This document shows, in pieces, positions 11,757 to 21,900 of a stretch of 64,000 nucleotides of DNA; within the stretch, counting starts at the first letter, position 1; each line of letters begins with the position of its first letter. Under the pieces are notes generated by a model. That model was given only the letters and a program-made list of their open reading frames with translations. It had not been told where the DNA came from and did no database searches. The position numbers and the translations under genes were made by a program. Source of the DNA: Blasia pusilla (Eukaryota; Marchantiophyta; Marchantiopsida; Blasiales); contig CM114271.1 of assembly GCA_050084515.1 (NCBI GenBank), positions 12,772,001 through 12,836,000 of the forward strand, given 5' to 3'.

Positions 11757-12340
11757 AAGGGCTCTAAATCCATATCCAAATTGTCTTGCTCTCACGGGTT
11801 GCATCTCTGCATGCAACCCGTCCGATTTTCTGAGTTGAAGACTTCGGTGGTGCAATCTGTCTGAAAGCAACGGGTTGCAAATTTACCGCAAGTCTCCATT
11901 GGGTGAATGCAACCCGTCGGAACTCGACGGGTTGCAAGTGCGTATGCTTTTCCTTGTGTTTTTGGAATGATGCAACCCGTATGAATGCGACGGGTTGCTC
12001 TTAGCCAACCATGGGCTGCTCTAAGCCAACAACCTGTCGCCTTCCGACGGGTTGCTCATGGCAAAAAGAATCACTAACACTTGTAAAACAACCCGTTGGA
12101 CTCTGACATGTAGCTCCAATGTTAGGACTATAACTAAGTTCTCTGGGGTTAAGCGAAGCTCTTTGGGAACAAGTTGCACATTGTGCCACCATTCTGATAG
12201 TATACCTTTCTTGTTGTTGCATACAGAAATTAGCACTTTCTTGTTGTTGACATTTTTTCCAACCTGCTTCTTTAAAGATGGACCACTCCTTTGTCTACAA
12301 TTTTGTAAGGCCTGAGCACAACTTCAAGTGTTTTAGATCC
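11757..12340 (+). repeat. Presumed intron of the methyltransferase-like gene with palindromes
   Basis: It begins at GTAAGG (11757), right after the motif IV block, and ends before the Pro-rich block at about 12349. Palindromes sit at 11909-11935 (GCAACCCGTCGGA arm) and, less perfect, near 11800, 11975, 12030 and 12090. No reading frame continues through it. The exact acceptor is uncertain. Confidence 0.6.
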
Positions 12341-12392
12341 TTGATCTAGTGGATCCATGCTCCGATGGGTATAGCTTAGATAATTTATACAA

Positions 12393-12413
12393 CCCCCCCC
12401 CCCCCCCCCCCCC
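12393..12413 (+). repeat. 21-base poly-C run within coding block
   Basis: An uninterrupted run of C encodes about seven prolines in the methyltransferase-like frame (NPPPPPPPGIY). Such a run slips easily during replication and sequencing, so its length and the frame after it are not secure. Confidence 0.9.
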
Positions 12414-12789
12414 GGGAATTTACATGCAAAATGGTACCCCCTTACTTGGAGGAAGGGAAAAGTCGCCAACGTTGATGCAAACACTCATCGAGCTCTGTTC
12501 AAGGCCGAGTGACTTGGTGTTCGACTTAGTGGGCCTTTCAAGGGCGAGTATCAGAGGCGCCTCGCAGAGTGGAAGAACATTCTCTGCCTTGAGGGAAGGC
12601 ATGAACTATTTGACCTTTGCAAAGGGGCAAAGGCAGATTATGACAGGCTAGTTGGGGCGTACAACTCTCCTCCGAAGCCGAGAGCTCCGGTTCCAGACCC
12701 ACCATTGGTAGTGATACCATCGTCACTTCCCACGATTTTGAAAATTGGGAGGGCAAGGCCGACAATAATTTTGGAAGAGCTCTCGGACG

Positions 12790-13900
12790 ATGACGAGGCA
12801 GAAGAATTCATAGAATAGATCAAATGTACAGTTCCGAGCTTCCTTCAGATGTAATAAAGGACAAGATTTTTTCGAACGATGATGGTGTTTGTAAAAGGTT
12901 GCTAAATATCTTTTTTGGTCTTGTCAATTGTGATTGTCTATGTACTCTGACAGTTCATATTGCAACCCGTAGGATTGCCACGGGTTGCAACTTTTCACTT
13001 TGTGACCACTGCACCTTTTTAACCACTTCCAAGCAACCTGTCGGATTCAGACAGGTTGGTTGCGTGAGTGATCAGACTCTTTCCCTGTTAGTCCAACTTT
13101 ACAGGCATTCTGGTGGGCTTCTTCACTTTGGCACCTTCCCCTAGTTTTTTCAAACAAGTCTTAGGCTTCCTCTCTTCTCTAAGACGTGTTGGATTCCTAC
13201 TACCTGGCTGAGGACATGATGGTGTCTCCAAGGACGGAGCACATATTGATACTTGATGGGTATAACCTTGCAGAGCGTACAAGATTTACTGCCGAGGAAG
13301 GCGGTGGGACTCAAATCAATTTACATGGGACCGTTATGGTGTACCTAGGGGGTTGCCAAGGCTCTCGAATTTGCCAACATTTTTATCCCCGTCTACAATC
13401 GGCCACAAGAGCCACTTGTATCCCAAGACATTCCTTTTGTATAGGAACCTAGGAGAGTTGGGAGTAAAGTTGTAGATGACGAGGCTGAAGAAATCATAGA
13501 CTAGATCACATGTATATTTCCGAGCTTCCTTTGGATGTAATAATGGACAAGATTTTTTCAAACGATAATGGTGTTTGTAAAAGTTTGCTGAATATTTTTT
13601 TTGGACTTGTCGATTGTGTTCGTCTAGCTACTCAGAATGTTTATTTTGCAACCCGTCTGATTCCGACGGGTTGCAACTTTTCACTTTTTCACCACTGCAA
13701 CTTTTTAACCATTTCCAAGCAAGCTGTCGGATTTTGACAGGTTGGCTGCTTGAGCGATCGGAATCTTTCCCTATGAGACCAACTTCTGAGGCATTGTGGC
13801 AGGATTCTTCACTTTTGGCTCGTTCCCCTAGTATTGTCAAACCAGTCGTAGGCTTATTTTCTTCTCTAAGACGTGTTAGATTCCTATTGCTTGTCGGATT
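12790..13900 (+). repeat. Two direct copies of the methyltransferase-like gene 3' end
   Basis: About 400 bp starting at 12790 recur from 13476 with an offset of 686 bp. Shared marks are the end of the reading frame (GACGAGGC.GAAGAA), 'GACAAGATTTTTTC', a palindrome (12962-12988 and 13648-13674) and the string 'CTAAGACGTGTT' (about 13179 and 13866). The second copy keeps only the last codons of the gene, so it is a tandem duplication of the 3' flank. Confidence 0.8.
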
Positions 13901-14583
13901 GCCATTTTGGATTCCCAATCATTTGGATCTTCGTGGGTGCAGGGTGGAATGGAATCACTTCTCAAAATCTTTCCTTTGTTATGGTGAGTTTGCTTGCAAG
14001 GGGTGCAAGCCATCTGATTCCGACGGGTTGCAAGAGTTGCAACCTGTAAAATTCCGACGGATTGGGAGGGATGCAGCTTCTCGGTTTCTCAGCTTTAGGA
14101 TCTGAATGAAGGAACATCAATTCCTCTTTACTCCAGACAGCTAACAATCTTTTGGTTCAATTATTGTCTCATGTGTACACATTTCACAAAGTTGGTCTTT
14201 ATTTGAACCTTTCATTGAGATGAGATTGCTACTTTTGGTCACATTATTTGCCAATGGTCCTCCAAAAAAATAGCCTTGGGCACAACTTAGTGTAGATTTA
14301 GACAGAAAATGTGAAAAAACTTAGGCTCACATGGAGAGTGATGGGAAAATGTTTGTAGTGGTCTTATGATGTCTACTAGTTTTTTGCCCCCTAGAAAAAG
14401 GAGGTTTCTTTAGGCCCGAACGTGGACCACTACCTACTCTCTTCTAAAGATTTCATGAATTTGAAAGCAAACAAAAATTTCAAATATGTCAAAAAGTTTT
14501 GAAAAGAGGAGGCGGATTTGGCCCTTTTTTTTAAAAAGAGACTCTCCTCTCTTCCTCTCTCCTGCCAGAATACCAGCCCCTGG
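13901..14583. other. Right-hand non-coding end of the 12.1-kb element
   Basis: There is a half palindrome at 14007-14065, then about 400 bp without a convincing gene, then a purine/pyrimidine-biased terminal stretch (14520-14570, CTCTCCTCTCTTCCTCTC) that faces the left end in inverted orientation. Confidence 0.5.
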
Positions 14584-16123
14584 GATGGTGGTAGAGCAGT
14601 CCGAGCGAGACTCGTGAAGACCATATAAGTATCTTGACTTCAGGCAAGTGAAGAGCTAGCATCAAGGAACAAACCCAGTGATTGATTTGGATGAAGAAAT
14701 TACGCCGCCTAGGTATTTGGAGACCCCGGATTTCTCCCAAGTCAGAGTAGAAGGAACTTCTCTAAAATCAGTGAATTTTTTATTTCAAAAGCCTTCCGTT
14801 GCTGGAAGTTTGCAACATCGAGTCTATGGGTTAGTTCAACAGTATGGGATTCCGGTCACCAAGGTGGATTGCAACCTCAAAAGGTTGCATATATCTTGGA
14901 GCAACCCTGGATGTGGACCCACTTGCAGGGCAGGATCTGATGGTATAAGGAGAGGATGTGGCACTTTCCTAATTAAGAACTGTACAAGGACTAGATGACG
15001 AGTGTGTGGCTTCGGGGAACTCAAAACCTTTGATCATTTCACGAGGACCGGGGATCAATTGAAGTACTTCTTATGCCCAAATGAATCCTATGCTTTCCGA
15101 AAGTCTTATCTGGCTGCCATTGGAGCTCTAGGGAATACCCCACGATTTGGCCCATTGCCACAGGTACAAATTGCACTAAGGACAAAGTGGACAATCTTAC
15201 AAGTGACTGTTTTAGACTCGTAGACGGAGGAAGTTCGATGCATGTTCGCATTACAGAGACCTTTGCATTTCGGATTCAACCCAAGATTGATGTCAACATG
15301 TATTCGGAGAAGGTGGATGATCTCAATCCACTATTTATGTTTGAGTCTAGAAATGGGATGAAGAGAAAGAGAATATGTAGGCCAACAGTGGAGAGAGCAA
15401 AGCAAATCGCACATCAGCTTGGGAGGCAAACATGGACATCATCGCCACAAAAGATGTTTAGAGTGGCAATGGAATAGGAAGGATGTAGTGGGTCAGGAGC
15501 AAAACTGTAAATTAAAGTGTCACAGGGATGTATGTGGTGCACATATGTTGCTTTCCCACATGTTCTTGTGGTGACTTTGTCCAAAGAGAGACAAGTGGGA
15601 AAAGGTATTTCCCTTGTAAGCACATGTTTTATGTGTTGCTTGTAGTTTTAAGACAGTCGGAGGTAGGAGTAGGAATCCACCAACCAATTATGTCCCTCAA
15701 AGAAGTGCCAAGTATTTTAAACAAACCACTTTGAGGATGCAAAATGAGGTCTTAGATCTGATTTTCATTTTCCAGAATCTTCACTTTGAGCTTGAACTCT
15801 ATTCAGCCAAGGGAAAATGACAGATTTTTTCCAGACCTTGGATGGAAAAAGTGATTTGTTCCACATTTATGATTCCAATGAATTTTCAGTTTTTTAAATT
15901 TTGTGCAAGTTGCAACACGTCGGATTCAGACGGTTTGTCGAAATGTGGAAGAGGAAAAAAATTTGTGGGAATGCCTAAGCACTGAGAATAAAAGTGCAAA
16001 AAAAATCACACAAAAAGTTTCCTCTCTTCAACCAAATGGAAACTCTCTTTAAAAAAAATCATCTCTTTGGGTTGAAGGTAGTTTCCTCTCTCCTCTCTTC
16101 CTCTCTTCCTCTCCTCTTACCGC
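14584..16123 (+). pseudogene. Outer MULE-like transposase gene, 3' portion with SWIM finger
   Basis: It starts at GATGGTGG, the point where the left part stops, and follows the minus-strand copy 3735-2442 base for base with ordinary divergence. It contains the block read at 14678-14998 (ending at a stop near 14997), a block at 15002-15480 and the SWIM finger at about 15560-15650 (CSCGDF...FPCKHM), ending at 15734. The 3' flank includes a degenerate palindrome (15908-15936) and ends in 'CTCTCCTCTTACCGC' at 16123, the same terminus that opens the inner element at 2442 in inverted form. Several stops are present. It belongs to the gene that begins before base 1. Confidence 0.65.
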
Positions 16124-18483
16124 GCCTCAAGTGTTGGGTAACTACCACTTGGGCTCGCCCTAGCGTCGACGGGACAAATCACTCTGTCTTGGGGTTTGGG
16201 GTGATCTTACTCGTGAGTGCATGAGTGAACTTAGTGACGCGCCTAAGTTGAATACGAGAGCGACCCAAAAGTAGTACGAATTGTGTACCATGTAAACAGG
16301 CGGGATGTTTACGAGTTGTGAGCCAAGAGAATTCTTAGGTAGCAAACTTAGTTAGCTTATTTGATAGGTTAGACCGGTTGAGAATTGGTCTAAGCTCATC
16401 GAAGAGGAGATGCTAAACGATGTTAAGTGTTGCACGCAAAAACCTAAGACTTAAGCCAAAAGAGGAATTTTAGGTTGGCTACTAAAATTAAGAAGGACAC
16501 AGAATGGATCGGGAGTTTTGGCATTGGGATTCGAAACCCAAACCAAGTCCAATAGAGTAGATTTTGGGGTCCCTATTGGATTCCAACTCGTGCCTCATAT
16601 TGTTGAGTCTCAGTTGGAGGCTCATGTGAGGTCCATTGGACAATTGGGACCGCTAGGCACGCAGACGCTGTTTTTGATGTCTGGACTAACCAAAAAGTTT
16701 GTCCCAAGTCTCGGAAGACTTTCCTTTATTGGGAGACTATGAATGAGGGAAGGTTGATCTTGATGAGGTGCCGAGTCGAGGACTTAGTGGGTTTGAAGGC
16801 TGCTTGACCCAAGCCACACTAATGTAAGTACATTTGGGTGTTGGTTGGTGATGAGAGCGTGTCCTATTGAACATACGCTTGTGCAACACTAAGATTGATG
16901 TTCGAGGGAAGAAGGCACACCAAAAATAGGGGATGCCCCCCTTTTTTTCCACGCCGGTTGTAGCCTTCACATACTCGACTCTTTGAGTCCCCCCTTTTTT
17001 GTATTCCGTATGGGTTCTCAATCACCCACTTTTTATCAAGGTTGCTTGTTTTTCACATATCTTTATATCCAACCACCTTCAACCATCATCCGCTATTTGT
17101 TTGTCCAAACCAACTCTTAAGCGTGTTTGTATCAAAGGGGGCCTAATCCTAGCAACTACCCTATAGTGACTTCAATGTGAAGCCATGGTTAACTATGATC
17201 TTTGAATTTTTTTGGAGACATTTTGCTTAGTCACCAATTCGTATCTACCAAAATTTCTAAATATGATATTTCTAGGGTGTGTTAAAATTTATTTGCCTCT
17301 TAGAGTAAGGCTCTACTTATTGAGAATTGAGGTGTTTTGTGGTTTAGGTGTCACATCTTAGTTAGTAGATAGGTAGAGTTCTAACGCATCGAGGACATAG
17401 AGGGTCAACTAGTTGTTTGGGTGTAATTTTGTCTCGAGATATCGGATGAGGTTGGCGACAAGTCCGTTGTGTCAGGAGTTTTTTTGGGGGATGGCTATTT
17501 TTTTGGGGAAGAGCCTTTTGGCCCTTTGCAATGCTATAAGAGAGGGAGAGATGGATTTACCAAGCCATCTTTCTCATGTTGAGCCTTTGGAGCACCTCTC
17601 TAGTTACTTGTATGTGTGAGTTTATGAAGAAACTAGGGTACTAGCTTCTGGATTCCCTCATAGCAGAGGGTGGATGTGGCTCAATATGTCGATATAGATT
17701 TAGGAGTGGAGTTTCAGGTTGGGTCAGCCATTTTTACTCTGATTTTTTGTGCAGTCTCGGTGTATATGCATAAGTGTATTTGGTTTATGGGTGGATCAAC
17801 CCGTGTGTTGGTAAGATCGGTACTGTATGGTATGACGATATGACATGGGATGTGGATTGTGTAGCGATGTGTATACGCACGACAGGGATTTGATTTTGAT
17901 AATAGGGTGTCCTCTTGATTCTCAAATTCCTTCTTTAGCTTGTTTTGTTATTCAATAATGAAATGCCTTAAGATAATTGGATCACACATTTTGGGGTAAT
18001 AATAGATACTTATCATAAGCTAACAAGAAATAGGTTCATACTTGTTCATTTAAATTTTAGAGAATTTTACATGCATGGACATATGAGTTTTACAAGATTG
18101 GATCTCTTTAACATCCATACAATTTTTTACTAAGATAAGAGTTTTGACACCCAGTGAAAGAAAATGTACCTAGAAACCTCCCATAAATATTACTAGTAAG
18201 GATCCGTAAGAGATTGAGCCATGCACAGGTCCTTATTCATTTATGATTCGCTTTAAAATGTCCCTCTCCTTACTTATATGATCCCAAAACTATTTTATAA
18301 GGAAGTAGTGCCACATGTCAAACAAAGAAGTAGCTTAAAAAATTGCATCCTACAATTAGTATATAGATGAGAATATTTATGTGGATCTTAATTATTATTT
18401 AATTTTGTAGTGTTCTAAACTAAAAAAGTACTAGTGTAGGCATGTGTAATGCACGAATTTAAATTACCTTCCATAATTAACTC
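16124..18483. other. Repeat-rich stretch without a recognisable gene
   Basis: Only short open frames occur, the longest about 75-95 codons. A dispersed repeat lies at 16500-16925. The rest (17000-18480) is AT-rich with no conserved motif that I can identify. It probably consists of old transposon debris. Confidence 0.5.
16500..16925 (+). repeat. Dispersed repeat, copy A (matches 40424-40850)
   Basis: It starts AATGGATCGGGAGTTT and includes ACCAAGTCCAATAGAGT, and both marks recur at 40424. The matches run about 430 bp in the same orientation with many substitutions. A non-coding part of a retrotransposon would fit. The family is not identified. Confidence 0.75.
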
Positions 18484-18853
18484 TTAAAAATTGCCAAGTT
18501 TCATTTTAAACTAATTTTGAGCAAACTTTTTAGTTCAAAAGATAAGCGGTACCATTGGCTGAAAACGCCAAGTATCAAGAGGAAATGAGTTTGCAAAATG
18601 AAAATGCACTCTCCAATAATAAAGTATACATATGGCATTTTGGGTGATTAATGTGTTAATCATAGCAACTAGTTGCATGTTAAGGTGCCAATCTATATTA
18701 TCATTGGAGAGTGCCAATTCGTTTTGCAAACTCCTCTTCTTTTGACATTTAGCATTTTCACCTAATGAGATGGCCTTTTGAATTTTTTAACTATTATAAT
18801 CATTCATTGATTTTAAATAAAACTTAAAAATTAAGTACGGGAGGAAATATGTA
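18484..18853. repeat. Foldback repeat on the left of the Helitron
   Basis: This 370-bp unit recurs at 27774-28131 in the same orientation and partly at 38510-38700. Inside it the stretch around 18555-18630 is an imperfect inverted repeat of 18692-18760. Each arm reads like the Helitron 5' end (TCTATATTATCATTGGAGAG on the + strand at 18692, TTATTATTGGAGAGTGC on the - strand at about 18625). Confidence 0.8.
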
Positions 18854-19448
18854 ATCATCTATACTATTATGGGAGAGTGCCCTCAAAATTCGCAAATGGC
18901 TTAGCTAATGACACTTGGCGTTTTAAACCAATCAAGGAGGTTCATGAACGAATAGGGGTTCATGCGCTTAGGGTCTTTTGGTGCTATTATGCCGGCCATT
19001 TAAGGGTTTTGTTAGGTGCGGCGCAATATATTGTAATGGTATTTTAAACAAGGATTTGAATTTTTTCCTAGAGATAGTTAGGATTGTGAAGATACCGAGC
19101 AAAGTGTTTCCCCACCTCGAAGGTCGCTATAGGGTTTAAGATTTTTGGGCTACCGTATTTATACACTCTTCCCAACTTAGAAACTCCGATCACATACAGT
19201 GAGTAAAGCACCCACATGCTCTGAGCAACGACGTTGCAATTTTTTGTATGCAACCATACGACTCTTTATTCATGAGTCCGGTGTAACAAGTGTAAGGTTA
19301 CTTTAGGAGACCTAGAATCTCCATTCAAACATTTTTTCATTTAAGCAAATACAAATCTTTATTCATGTCTATGAACACCATTGCATTTGAGCTATCCTAG
19401 GCTACATGAAGCTCTCTACTTACAAACACAAGTGTTTGTGCTTTGCAT

Positions 19449-19645
19449 GTATATCTTCAGGAGTAGCTCGCGGTTGCTGTTTGGCTTCAGAAACTTGACA
19501 CTTGAACTCTCGGTTGCTACTGAGAGTTGCGAGTTGCGAGTTGCAGGTATATCTTGCAAGAGCAGCTCCTAGTTGTTGTTCCGATTCAAAATCTGGGCAC
19601 TTGAACTCTCGCTTGTTGTTCGGAGTTGCGAGTTGAAGCAATCTC
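19449..19645 (+). repeat. 98-bp tandem repeat, two copies
   Basis: Both units open with GTATATCTT (19449 and 19547) and contain ACTTGAACTCTCG and GAGTTGCGAGTTG. It lies inside the Helitron, upstream of a 185-codon frame. Confidence 0.8.
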
Positions 19646-19839
19646 GGGTTCAGGTCCTGCTGGTTCCGAGTTGCCTTTTGAAGTCTCCGAGTGAGCTCCA
19701 CCTCCAACTGCTGCTCCCGAGTCACCTGTTGAAGTCTCGAGGTTAAGCTTTAGCTCTTGGTGCTCTCGACCACCTGCAGATAGCTTCATACAACTCCAAC
19801 TCCCATCTCTGCATACGAAATAGGTGAAGAACAATTCAA

Positions 19840-20397
19840 TTGTGCATAAATACCATCATGGCAACTAGAACGACAACAAGAAAGTACACACAGGGGAAGG
19901 GAAATAAAGTTGTCGACGTCACTTCATCAAAGAAGCACTATGGTGTGAAGGAGGCTGATCTCGAACCATTGGAATGTTCCAAATGGTCTCCCATATTGGA
20001 GGGGAATTGGATATGCCTAAGCAAATGGAAAAGGTGCCACATTGGGGTAGGCCCTCCTTGGGGGGAAAAACTCATACGGGAGCATGCTTTGGGGTTTGAG
20101 TATGCTATAAAGGATTCTCTCCCTATTAGGGGAAAGCCAACATTATCAAATGAAGAATATTTTACTAAGCCAGTAGAGGGCTTGGAAAAATATGTTCGTA
20201 AAGCTGTGCAAGGTAGCCCAGAGTATCGCCTTAGGCAGTCTCGCAGTGATAGAGAGCGCGCATTCGAACGAGACTCTTCGAAGAAACGTATCAAAAAACC
20301 ACAACCCAAAGTGGAAGAACGAGGCTCGCCTTCAACAGGGAGTTCAAAACATGTCCCGGACCTGCCAATGAATTTTGTCCCAAAAGTGATAATGTAG
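19840..20397 (+). CDS. Unrecognised 185-codon open frame inside the Helitron
   Basis: An open frame from ATG at 19840 (a second ATG at 19858) to a stop at 20397. The product would be hydrophilic, with a basic C-terminal half rich in Arg, Lys, Ser and Glu (for example 'RSDRERAFERDSSKKRIKK') and no membrane segment. I do not recognise it. It could be a Helitron-captured host exon or an accessory protein. It is longer than other random frames nearby, which is the main support for it. Confidence 0.35.
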   Translation: MCINTIMATRTTTRKYTQGKGNKVVDVTSSKKHYGVKEADLEPLECSKWSPILEGNWICLSKWKRCHIGVGPPWGEKLIREHALGFEYAIKDSLPIRGKPTLSNEEYFTKPVEGLEKYVRKAVQGSPEYRLRQSRSDRERAFERDSSKKRIKKPQPKVEERGSPSTGSSKHVPDLPMNFVPKVIM

Positions 20398-20699
20398 ATC
20401 CCTCACAAAGGGAAAAAGAGTGAGGGCGTGGTGGTGAATATTTAGATTACGTTGTAAGATCAGGGTAGGAATAGAATAGTCAGCGGACAGACATGTAAAG
20501 CTGAGAGAATGAATGGTCATCACGTGAATAAAAGTCGTATCTACATTGAAACAAGGTCTATGTCTATGGATGTTTCTTTGCACATTTCCCTTCCCTATCC
20601 TAAAGTGCTTAGCTTGAGCACTCTAGGATGGAACAATCCCGAGCATCTATCCAAGAGTATGCACCGTACGTACTCTCGACTGCAGAGAGTGAGGAGCCG

Positions 20700-21900
20700 A
20701 GACCCTGCTTACGTCTAGACCCGCCCTATTCTGTAGGAATTAGTTTCGGGACAACTCCAACTCCCATTAGTTTGGGCCCTCTCACCCTCCAGGGATTAGT
20801 TTAAGAACTCTAACTATGAGGAATTAGTTTTGGGCCTTTCACCGTGCACGCCCATTAGTTTCGGCCCTCTAACTCTACAGGAATGAGTTTCGGCCCGAAG
20901 AACTCAGAGATTCAGCAAGCTAGAGAGAAACCGGCTACGTCCAGCCCCACCCAAATCAAATGACTAACAATTCCTTTGAATTTAGCCCCTACGAATGCCA
21001 GAAAGAGAAACTTCACGCACACATAGCCCCGAGAGTAGACCAAACCCAGAAATAGACCAAGATCGACTACAATAGGTGCGAAAATCAAAACAAGGGATTC
21101 AAGAGAGTGCAGGATTCAAAGGAAAAAATCCACTCCAGCCACCCCACTCCATCCTATCCCCATATAGTCCCGCCAAATGGTTGCTCTGACTGAAATGGCT
21201 GCTTTGCATAAAATGTCTGCTCAAAGGGAAATAGCTACTCGAAGGACGCAACCAAAGGACAGCGTGTGGGGGCGGAAACATGAAATAGCGCGTGAGCAGG
21301 TTGGAGGCAAGAGAGGAGCAAGGCGGGGTGCATGAGAAAGCCCTCATGCGCTCCGCACAGAATCGGGGAGCGCGTGGGCAAAGAAGAGCAACGCGCAGGA
21401 GCGCGCGGGCGGGGCACATCGGAGCGCAGGAGCGTTGAGAGAGGAGAGAGAGTGCAGTGAAATGAGAGGTGGAGGTAAGGGGGAGGGGGTTAGGGGTTTA
21501 GGGCAAGAAAGTCAGCTTGGCAGTGGAAGCGCTCTTCCGCCATCCAATGGAAGATCTAACGGTGGAAGCGCCTAAGCGCTTTTCCGCCGTCCGATCTAAG
21601 ATCGGACGATAGGGATTCGTGGAGGCGGCGGCGGCACTCCCCGCTTTTTTTCCAGGTCTGGGAGCCAGGTAGGTTAGGGATAGGTTAGGGTTAGGGTCCG
21701 ATAAGTTATCAACCCTAACCCTAACCGAACCTCTCTCTTTTTTTAAAGGATTTTTTCTTTTAAAAAAATCAAGAAAATTAAAAAAAGGGAAAATAAAAAC
21801 CCCCTCCACCATTTTTCTTTCATTTTCTTTCTTTTCTCTCATTTTGTTTCATTTTCTCTTCTCTCGCCCTAGAGGTAGTTTTTTTTTTTTTTCCTAATAA
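20700..21900. other. GC-rich non-coding block within the Helitron
   Basis: Irregular repeats of ATTAGTTT(C/G)GG...CCCTCTAAC occur at 20730-20900. Then a GC-rich block (21230-21660) with GCGCAGGAGCGCGCGGG and GGCGGCGGCGGC, unlike the AT-rich DNA on both sides. Short TTAGGG-like repeats in both orientations lie at 21670-21725. No gene is supported. Confidence 0.45.

Larger units (their letters stand above)
7749..12818 (+). pseudogene. Decayed ParB-like / N4-N6 DNA methyltransferase-like gene
   Basis: Blocks in order: a basic, charged coiled-coil-like N-terminus (7749-8100, TAG at about 7929); a Ser/Glu-rich block (8139-8412, then GTAAGA); a block at 8640-9000 with 'LYFFIWDGNHKFMAWTQFAE', which resembles the DGNHR core of ParB-like domains; a helical block (9709-10620, stops near 9907 and 10157); a Lys/Ser-rich linker (10650-11215); a block at 11332-11756 with VADLPLG at 11476-11496, like the DPPY motif IV, and downstream 'TGYFLVLTGG'; then, after an intron, a block at 12349-12818 with 'REKSPTLMQTLIELCSRPSD' and FDLVGLSRAS at 12520-12549, like motif I (FxGxG, degraded). 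A frameshift near 12575 moves the reading into a frame that ends in an acidic tail, EELSDDDEAEEF, at 12818. Motif order IV then I is that of beta-class methyltransferases. At least four lesions, so probably dead here. Domain calls are from pattern memory. Confidence 0.5.
2438..14583. mobile_element. 12.1-kb MULE-like element carrying a transposase and a ParB/methyltransferase-like gene
   Basis: Sequence on the left of 2437 and on the right of 14584 joins to give the same gene order as the uninterrupted copy at 6599-2857, so this block is an insertion. It is flanked by GATGGTGG on both sides. Both ends lead inward into purine-rich DNA: GCGGTAAGAGGAGAGGAAGA at 2442, and on the complement at the right end a run such as GGAGAGAGGAAGAGAGGAGA. 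The terminal repeats are therefore short and diverged, not exact. It carries two divergent genes, a transposase on the - strand and a ParB/DNA-methyltransferase-like gene on the + strand, with about 1.1 kb between them. Boundaries may be off by a few bases. Membership of the MULE superfamily is inferred from the transposase and the 8-9 bp duplication. Confidence 0.55.

Noticed and set aside
21660-21730. Telomere-like TTAGGG/CCCTAA
   Set aside because: Only two or three copies in each orientation, with variants. Too short and mixed to be an interstitial telomere tract.
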